Shown: positions 6,589 through 11,053 of the stretch, one piece after another | How the letters are laid out: each line of letters opens with the position of its first letter | How positions within the stretch are numbered: position 1 is the first letter of the stretch | From: CAYZJD01 sp964478455 | GTDB lineage: Bacteria; Acidobacteriota; Terriglobia; Bryobacterales; Bryobacteraceae | Length of the DNA stretch: 11,053 bases | Assembly: GCA_964478455.1 (NCBI GenBank) | Contig: CAYZJD010000128.1 | Location: 1-11,053 of the forward strand | Reading direction: 5' to 3' | The notes under the pieces: model-generated | Databases searched by the model: none | What the model was told of the DNA's origin: nothing | The model's input: only the letters and a program-made list of their open reading frames with translations | Program-made: the position numbers and the translations under genes

Positions 6589-7239
6589 ATGACAGAACCG
6601 TCCCGGAAGATCACTGTGGGCGTGTGCGAGACGCAGCCGGTCACCGCCGAGGGCCTGCGAGCGCTCGTCAGCAGCAGCCCGGAGATGGAGTTTGTGCGCG
6701 CGGTCCACTCCCTGCATGGGGGCACGGAAATGGTGCGCAGCCTGCGCCCAGCCGTGGTGCTGGCCGACAAGGCCCTGGGGATTCACGGGCTGCTGCAATG
6801 GCTGGTCGAACTGCGGTCGGTGTTGTCACCCACAGCGATCGCGGTGTGGGGGGTCACGATCAGCGAAGAAGAGGCGCTGCGTTTCGTGCAGGCGGGAGCG
6901 AAGGGGATACTCCGGAAATCGGCGGAAACGTCGACGGTGCTGGCCTGTCTGCGAGCCGTGGCGGCCGGCGCCACCTGGATGGAGGAAGCGATCTTCCGCG
7001 ACACGCCGAGGCATGCGCGCGTCGCCCACACGGGTCTCACGCCCCGCGAGCAGCAGGTGTACGAACTCGTGCAGCAGGGACTCAGGAACACCGACATCAG
7101 CCGCGAGCTGGGCATTCGTCCCGGCACCGTGAAGATTCATCTGAAGCATATCTTCGAGAAGACGGGCATTCGCGGCCGTTACGGGCTGGCGCTGTCGGGC
7201 CTAAAGGACAAGAGCTTCATGGAGGTGGCTCGGGTGTAA
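6589..7239 (+). CDS. NarL/FixJ-family (LuxR-type) response regulator with degenerate receiver
   Basis: This 216-aa protein starts at an ATG preceded by GGAAGGA. Residues about 8-125 form a receiver-like domain: the acceptor position Asp60 (VVLAD) and Lys110 (GILRKSA) are present. The acidic pair normally DD is Glu14-Thr15, and the switch Thr/Ser position is Gly88 (AIAVWG). Residues 150-200 are a LuxR/GerE helix-turn-helix: LTPREQQVYELVQQGL, NTDISRELGI and PGTVKIHLKHIFEKTGI, all well conserved. It is therefore a DNA-binding regulator whose receiver may switch poorly or without phosphorylation. It diverges from the CpaE-like ATPase gene, a natural candidate target. No histidine kinase gene is nearby. 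Confidence 0.9.
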   Translation: MTEPSRKITVGVCETQPVTAEGLRALVSSSPEMEFVRAVHSLHGGTEMVRSLRPAVVLADKALGIHGLLQWLVELRSVLSPTAIAVWGVTISEEEALRFVQAGAKGILRKSAETSTVLACLRAVAAGATWMEEAIFRDTPRHARVAHTGLTPREQQVYELVQQGLRNTDISRELGIRPGTVKIHLKHIFEKTGIRGRYGLALSGLKDKSFMEVARV

Positions 7240-7245
7240 GCGCCC

Positions 7246-7331
7246 AAAATCGGGAAACAGCCCGCACGTTTCCGTGGCGCAGCCGGACGCATGGGCAAGC
7301 GCGGGGAAACATGCGGGCTGTCCCCGGTTTT
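7246..7331. repeat. REPIN-like inverted-repeat element
   Basis: The two arms of this element are nearly perfect inverted copies. The inner arms 7257-7273 and 7305-7321 (GGAAACATGCGGGCTGT) pair at 16 of 17 positions. The outer ends continue with AAAATCGGG at 7246-7254 against CCCCGGTTTT at 7322-7331, pairing with one bulge. The whole is about 86 bases, with a roughly 31-base centre. This resembles REPIN/REP elements mobilised by RAYT (IS200-like tyrosine) transposases, many of which have GGGGACAG ends. It fills nearly the whole gap between the regulator stop and the start of the TldD-like gene, and could act on RNA stability or termination there. No transposase is in the window. Confidence 0.7.
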
Positions 7332-7347
7332 ACGTTATCCTGGGGTC

Positions 7348-9030
7348 GTGCGACGTCTGATCCGGGCCGGGGCGCTCGGGTTGCTGGCCGCGTGTAGTTA
7401 CGCCCAAGCTCTTTCCCTGTTGGACATCCTGGCGGACGAACAGGACCGTAACTTCCGAGTGCTGCGGGAGCGCGGCGCGCCGCCGCCGTATTTCATTTCT
7501 TATGCGGTCAGCGACGTGGAGTCGCGTTTCATCTCGGCGTCCATGGGCGCCTTGCAGGCGAGCAACCCCGGCAGGGTGCGGTACTTCGATGTCTCCGTAA
7601 GGGTAGGGAGTCCGAAACTCGACAATTACCACCGCCTCCCGGGAGATTGGCCGCACTTCACCGCGGGCTCACTGCTGCCGCTCGAGGACAAGGAGAATGC
7701 GATCCGGCAGCGCGTGTGGCAGGAGACGGATCGCTCCTACCGGCTCGCGGCGGAGCGCCTCACCAAGATCAAGACCAGCACCCAGGTGAAGGTGAGCGAG
7801 CAGGATACCTCGCCGGACTTCACCAGCGAAGAACCGAGCCGGTTCTCGGGCGAGGCGACGCCCTTGCGCTTTGACGCGCGCGAATGGGAGGAGCGAGCGC
7901 GGCGGTGGTCGGCGGCGCTGGCCCGCCCGGCGGAGGTTCTCGTTTCGAGCGTCAGCGTCCTAGCCCGGCGCGAGACGAAGTACCTGGTGAACACCGAAGG
8001 CACCCGGCTGCGCCAGGGCCGTGGGTTCGCGCGCATTGTGATCAGCGCGCATGGGAAAGCCGACGACGGCATGGACCTAGCCGCCACTGCCAGCTTCGAA
8101 GCCGAGGAGCCGGGGCGGTTGCCGGGCGAGAAAACGGTACTCGCGGAGGTCGAGCGGGTGAGCCGGAACCTCGCCGCTCTCCGGCAAGCGCCCGAAGCGG
8201 AACCCTACGCCGGCCCGGCCATTCTCTCCGGCCGCGCTGCCGGAGTCTTCTTCCACGAGATCTTCGGCCACCGCGTCGAGGGGCACCGGCAGAAGGACGA
8301 GACGGAGGGGCAGACGTTCACCAAGAGCGTGGGGACGAAGGTGCTACCTGAGTTCCTGTCGGTGGTTTCCGATCCGACCCGCCGAGACACGGGCGGAGTC
8401 CTGCTCGCCGGCCACTACCTCTATGACGACGAAGGCGTAGCGGCGCGCCCTGTCACGGTGGTGGAGAACGGGGTCCTGCGGACTTTCCTGCTATCGCGCT
8501 CGCCGGTGGAAGGTTTCGACCGCTCGAACGGGCACGGCCGCCGCCAGCCGGGCTACGAGGTGGTATCGCGGCAATCGAACCTGATCGTCGAGTCCTCGAG
8601 AAAGGTTTCGGAGGCCCGCCTGAGGGAGATGCTGATCGACGAAGTGCGGCGCAGGAACAAGCCGTACGGCCTCTACTTCGAGCAAGTCACCGGGGGCTTC
8701 ACGCAGACCGCGCGGCGAGGGCTCCAGGCTTACGCGGTGATTCCGCTGCTTGTGTATCGCGTGTATCCAGACGGGCGGCCCGACGAGCTTGTGCGAGGAG
8801 TGGAAATTGTAGGCACGCCGCTGGCGAGCTTCGCGAAGATCGTGGCGACGTCGGACCGCGTAGAGGTCTTCAACGGCTTCTGCGGGGCCGAGTCGGGCAG
8901 CGTGCCGGTTTCCGCCGTGTCGCCGGCGCTGCTGATTTCCGAGATCGAGATTCAGAAAAAGGAGAAGTCGCAGGACCGCCCGCCGCTGCTGCCACGCCCG
9001 GACCTGTCCGGCGAGGAGGCGCACCGATGA
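7348..9030 (+). CDS. Exported TldD/PmbA-family metalloprotease with intact active-site residues
   Basis: From the GTG at 7348 the product is 560 aa. It begins MRRLIRAGALGLLAACSYAQA, an export signal with a lipobox-like LAAC (Cys16), so it may be a lipoprotein; cleavage after AQA is the alternative. TldD/PmbA proteins are metalloproteases best known from maturing peptides such as microcin B17, normally in the cytosol. The metal motif is complete: HEIFGHRVEG (His303, Glu304, His308), and Cys512 in NGFCGAESGSVPVS matches the conserved C-terminal zinc-ligand Cys. ENGVLRTFLLSR and the SVPVSAVSPALLISEI end are also family-like. An ATG at 7291 is in frame but lies inside the REPIN-like repeat and would put a non-hydrophobic extension ahead of the signal, so GTG 7348 is preferred; neither start has a strong Shine-Dalgarno. 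The stop overlaps the next start by 4 bases. Confidence 0.85.
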   Translation: MRRLIRAGALGLLAACSYAQALSLLDILADEQDRNFRVLRERGAPPPYFISYAVSDVESRFISASMGALQASNPGRVRYFDVSVRVGSPKLDNYHRLPGDWPHFTAGSLLPLEDKENAIRQRVWQETDRSYRLAAERLTKIKTSTQVKVSEQDTSPDFTSEEPSRFSGEATPLRFDAREWEERARRWSAALARPAEVLVSSVSVLARRETKYLVNTEGTRLRQGRGFARIVISAHGKADDGMDLAATASFEAEEPGRLPGEKTVLAEVERVSRNLAALRQAPEAEPYAGPAILSGRAAGVFFHEIFGHRVEGHRQKDETEGQTFTKSVGTKVLPEFLSVVSDPTRRDTGGVLLAGHYLYDDEGVAARPVTVVENGVLRTFLLSRSPVEGFDRSNGHGRRQPGYEVVSRQSNLIVESSRKVSEARLREMLIDEVRRRNKPYGLYFEQVTGGFTQTARRGLQAYAVIPLLVYRVYPDGRPDELVRGVEIVGTPLASFAKIVATSDRVEVFNGFCGAESGSVPVSAVSPALLISEIEIQKKEKSQDRPPLLPRPDLSGEEAHR

Positions 9031-10952
9031 GCCGCAAGCTTGCCTCCGTCCTTCAGGCGATGTCGATCCTATGGCTGGCGGCGGGCCACGCCGGGGCTCA
9101 GGCCGATGACGTGATCCTCCGGGCGATGCGCGACGAGATGAAGCGCTCAACCGCGCTTCGGCTGTCCAACCTAGAGCCGCCATACTTCATCGAGTACGGC
9201 TTGCACGCCGCCGAGAGCGTCTCCATTTCGGCCACACTGGGCGCGCTGGTGAGCGTACAGCGAAACCGAGTCCGGCTGCCGCGAGTCCAGGTCCGCGTGG
9301 GCAGCTACCAGTTCGACAACACGAACTACGTGCTGGCGGACTTCCCCTCCGGCAGAGGCCTGGAGGCGGGCCCGATGACGGTGGAGGACGATTACGCGTC
9401 GTTGCGTCATCATCTCTGGCTGGCGAGCGACGCCGGCTACAAGAACGCGTTGCAGGCGATGGCTCGCAAGCGGGCCGCCCTGCAAAACGTGACGGTTCCG
9501 CAGGAACTGCCGGACTTCGCCAAGGCCGAGACCGCGCGAACGATCCTCGATGCCCGCCGGCAGCCGTTCGACGAGGAAGAGTGGAAGGAACGTTTGCGCC
9601 GGCTTTCCGCGTTGTTCGAGGAATACCCGAAGATCATCCACTCGAGCGTAGATCTCGAGGCGGTGCAGGGGGCCTTCTATTACGTGAATTCAGAAGGCAA
9701 TGAGGCCAGAGCGCCGGAAAGCGTGCTTCACCTCCGCGTGCGGGCCGGCGCGCTCGCTGCTGACGGCATGCCGGTCCGGCAGGCGGTGGCAATCCATGCG
9801 AGGGAGTTCGATCAGGCGCCGGGGGAGGCGGAAATTGCAGGACGTATCCGCGATCTCGCGGCGAGCTTCACTGCTCTTGCCGAAGCCCCGCTCGCCGAAT
9901 CCTACACCGGGCCGGTGCTGTTCGAGGGCGAGGCCGCGGCGCAACTGTTCGCCGAAGCGCTCGGGCGGAATCTCGCCGCCCGGCGCCGTCCCGTTTCCGA
10001 GCCGGGCCGGCCGTTTCCCTTCGTGGAGGGGGAATTCGAGGGGCGCCTGGGATCGAGGATCTTGCCGGAGTGGATGGATGTCGTGGACGATCCTACGCAG
10101 GCGGAATGGCGCGGCCGGCCGCTGTTGGGGCACTACCGCGTCGATCTGGAAGGCCTGCCCGCGCGTCCCGTCGTCCTGGTCGAGCGGGGCGTGCTCAAGA
10201 GCCTGCTCCGCACGAGGCAGCCGGTTCGCGACGGCCTTTCGAGCAACGGCCGGGCTCGCCTCCCCGGCGGCTTTGGCGCGAAGTCAGCCGGATTCGGCAA
10301 CCTGTTCGTGCGCGCGTCCCAGATGGTCTCGCGGGAGGATTTGCGCCGGAGGCTGCTCGACCTCGCGAGGCAGCTCGACAGACCTTATGGGATTGTGGTG
10401 AAGAAGATGGACTTTCCGTCATCGGCGCCCCCGGAGGCGTTCCGGCGACTGGCCTCACGCTTCGCTCAGAGCGGCGGCGCCGGCCGCGTTATCAGCTCGC
10501 CGGCGCTCGCTTACCGGCTTTACCCGGACGGGCGCGAAGAGCTGGTGCGCGGGCTCCGGTTCCATGCGTTTTCCAGTCGCTCTCTGCGGGATATTGTGGC
10601 CGCCTCGGAGGAGATGACGGTCTTCGAGTTCCTCGACAACCTGGCGCCGTTCGCGTGGATGGGCGCCGGCGGGTTGGTGGCCGAAAGCGCCGTGGTTGCG
10701 CCGCCGGTGCTGTTTGAAGAACTCCAGCTCGAGCGGTCGGACGAGGAGGTCCCGAAGCCTCCGCTGGCGCCCCCGCCGCCGTTGAGAGGCCGTGAAGCGT
10801 CTGCCGTACAGCGTGGCGAGCCGCAACGAAACCCATTCACCACAGAGGCGCAGAGGACACAGAGATCTCCGCAGAGATCCTTTGGGTTTCCTCTGTGCCC
10901 TCTGTGTCTCTGTGGTGGTCAAGAAACCGCCGCGAGTGCAGCCGCGAGGTAG
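9027..10952 (+). CDS. Exported TldD/PmbA-family paralogue lacking catalytic residues, with repeat-derived C-terminal tail
   Basis: This 641-aa protein overlaps the preceding TldD gene by 4 bases (ATGA) and has a good Shine-Dalgarno (GAGGAGG). It begins with a Sec signal (MSRKLASVLQAMSILWLAAG, likely cut after AGA). It aligns along its length with the upstream neighbour, for example PPYFIEYGLHAAESVSISATLGALVS and AYRLYPDGREELVRGLRF. At the metal site it reads FAEALGRNLAA (Ala309, Glu310, Arg314) where the neighbour has FHEIFGHRVEG, and the C-terminal Cys is absent (NLAPFAWMGAGGLVAES). It should not bind zinc in the usual way, so it is probably a partner, scaffold or substrate-binding subunit, as TldE is to TldD. 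Family similarity ends near residue 590. Residues about 604-641 come from a palindromic repeat read as coding sequence (TTEAQRTQR, LCPLCLCGG). The stop is 4 bases before the next gene. Confidence 0.85.
   Translation: MSRKLASVLQAMSILWLAAGHAGAQADDVILRAMRDEMKRSTALRLSNLEPPYFIEYGLHAAESVSISATLGALVSVQRNRVRLPRVQVRVGSYQFDNTNYVLADFPSGRGLEAGPMTVEDDYASLRHHLWLASDAGYKNALQAMARKRAALQNVTVPQELPDFAKAETARTILDARRQPFDEEEWKERLRRLSALFEEYPKIIHSSVDLEAVQGAFYYVNSEGNEARAPESVLHLRVRAGALAADGMPVRQAVAIHAREFDQAPGEAEIAGRIRDLAASFTALAEAPLAESYTGPVLFEGEAAAQLFAEALGRNLAARRRPVSEPGRPFPFVEGEFEGRLGSRILPEWMDVVDDPTQAEWRGRPLLGHYRVDLEGLPARPVVLVERGVLKSLLRTRQPVRDGLSSNGRARLPGGFGAKSAGFGNLFVRASQMVSREDLRRRLLDLARQLDRPYGIVVKKMDFPSSAPPEAFRRLASRFAQSGGAGRVISSPALAYRLYPDGREELVRGLRFHAFSSRSLRDIVAASEEMTVFEFLDNLAPFAWMGAGGLVAESAVVAPPVLFEELQLERSDEEVPKPPLAPPPPLRGREASAVQRGEPQRNPFTTEAQRTQRSPQRSFGFPLCPLCLCGGQETAASAAAR
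10838..10917. repeat. CACAGAG-type palindromic repeat (MITE/REP-like)
   Basis: Arms 10838-10864 (starting CACCACAGAGGCGCAGAGG) and 10891-10917 (ending CTGTGTCTCTGTGGTG) are inverted copies matching at 24 of 27 positions. A 26-base centre carries its own small hairpin (GATCTC 10864-10869, GAGATC 10874-10879). Repeats of this CACAGAGG-rich type are dispersed in many bacterial genomes and give spurious peptides such as HRDTEGTEETQ. Here it lies within the 3' end of the second TldD-family gene and is translated without a stop. Confidence 0.8.
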
Positions 10953-10956
10953 TCGC

Positions 10957-11053
10957 ATGCGGATTCTCAGCCGGAGGATCTTCCGAGAGATCGTGACAGC
11001 CGCGATGCTGGGCGCGCTGCTTTTTACCTTCGTTCTCTTTCTGCAACGTCTGG
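10957..11053 (+). CDS. LptF/LptG-family permease, N-terminal fragment (cut by window end)
   Basis: Thirty-two codons are visible. The protein begins MRILSRRIFREIV and runs into a hydrophobic segment (TAAMLGALLFTFVLFL) followed by QRL. This is the usual start of LptF/LptG (YjgP/YjgQ) permeases: a short amphipathic basic helix, then the first transmembrane helix. These proteins form the inner-membrane core of the LptB2FG transporter that extracts lipopolysaccharide for delivery to the outer membrane. The ATG at 10957 has GAGGT 6 bases upstream, at the very end of the preceding gene. Only 4 bases separate it from the TldD-paralogue stop, so translation may be coupled. LptF cannot be told from LptG on this fragment. 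Confidence 0.75.
   Translation, partial: MRILSRRIFREIVTAAMLGALLFTFVLFLQRL

Noticed and set aside
6447..6770. N-terminal extension of the CpaE-like gene
   Set aside because: It would overlap the divergent regulator's coding region and has no domain similarity.
7291..7293. ATG as start of the first TldD-like gene
   Set aside because: It lies within the inverted-repeat element and would put a 19-residue non-hydrophobic extension before the signal peptide.
10837..11046. Minus-strand small open frame with HRDTEGTEETQ-type peptide
   Set aside because: This peptide is the known by-product of CACAGAG palindromic repeats and runs antisense to two real genes.

Overview
The window is GC-rich DNA packed with bacterial genes and short inverted repeats. 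The mix of genes suggests a soil-type Acidobacteriota, perhaps Bryobacterales/Solibacter-like: exported proteins with carboxypeptidase-regulatory domains, exported TldD-family proteins, RHS remnants, a Tad-pilus ATPase and MITE-like palindromes. That placement is inference from gene style; no rRNA or tRNA gene is present to confirm it.

Layout. On the minus strand at the left are a secreted carboxypeptidase-regulatory-domain protein (running off the window at position 1) and, just upstream of it, purD. mnmG diverges from purD across an 85-base gap. After mnmG comes a broken RHS/YD-repeat fragment on the plus strand. A two-gene toxin-antitoxin operon (ribbon-helix-helix antitoxin plus MazF/PemK toxin) lies on the minus strand, with a perfect 10-base palindrome upstream that could be its operator. 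Next, a CpaE/TadZ-like ATPase (minus) and a NarL/FixJ-type regulator (plus) diverge from a shared 142-base gap; both have degenerate receiver domains.

The right third is a plus-strand cluster. It begins after an 86-base REPIN-like inverted repeat (7246-7331). Two TldD/PmbA-family proteins follow, overlapping by 4 bases, each with an export signal. The first keeps the metalloprotease residues (HExxGH and a C-terminal Cys). The second has lost all of them, so the pair looks like an exported active/inactive protease couple, by analogy with cytosolic TldD/TldE. The second gene reads through a 'CACAGAG'-type palindromic repeat, which supplies its C-terminal tail, and stops 4 bases before the start of an LptF/LptG-family permease cut by the window end.

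The housekeeping genes (purD, mnmG) are ordinary. The parts most worth a second look are the exported TldD pair and its link to a lipopolysaccharide-transport permease, the repeat captured as coding sequence, and the divergent pseudo-receiver pair. I see no CRISPR array, transposase gene, prophage or origin.
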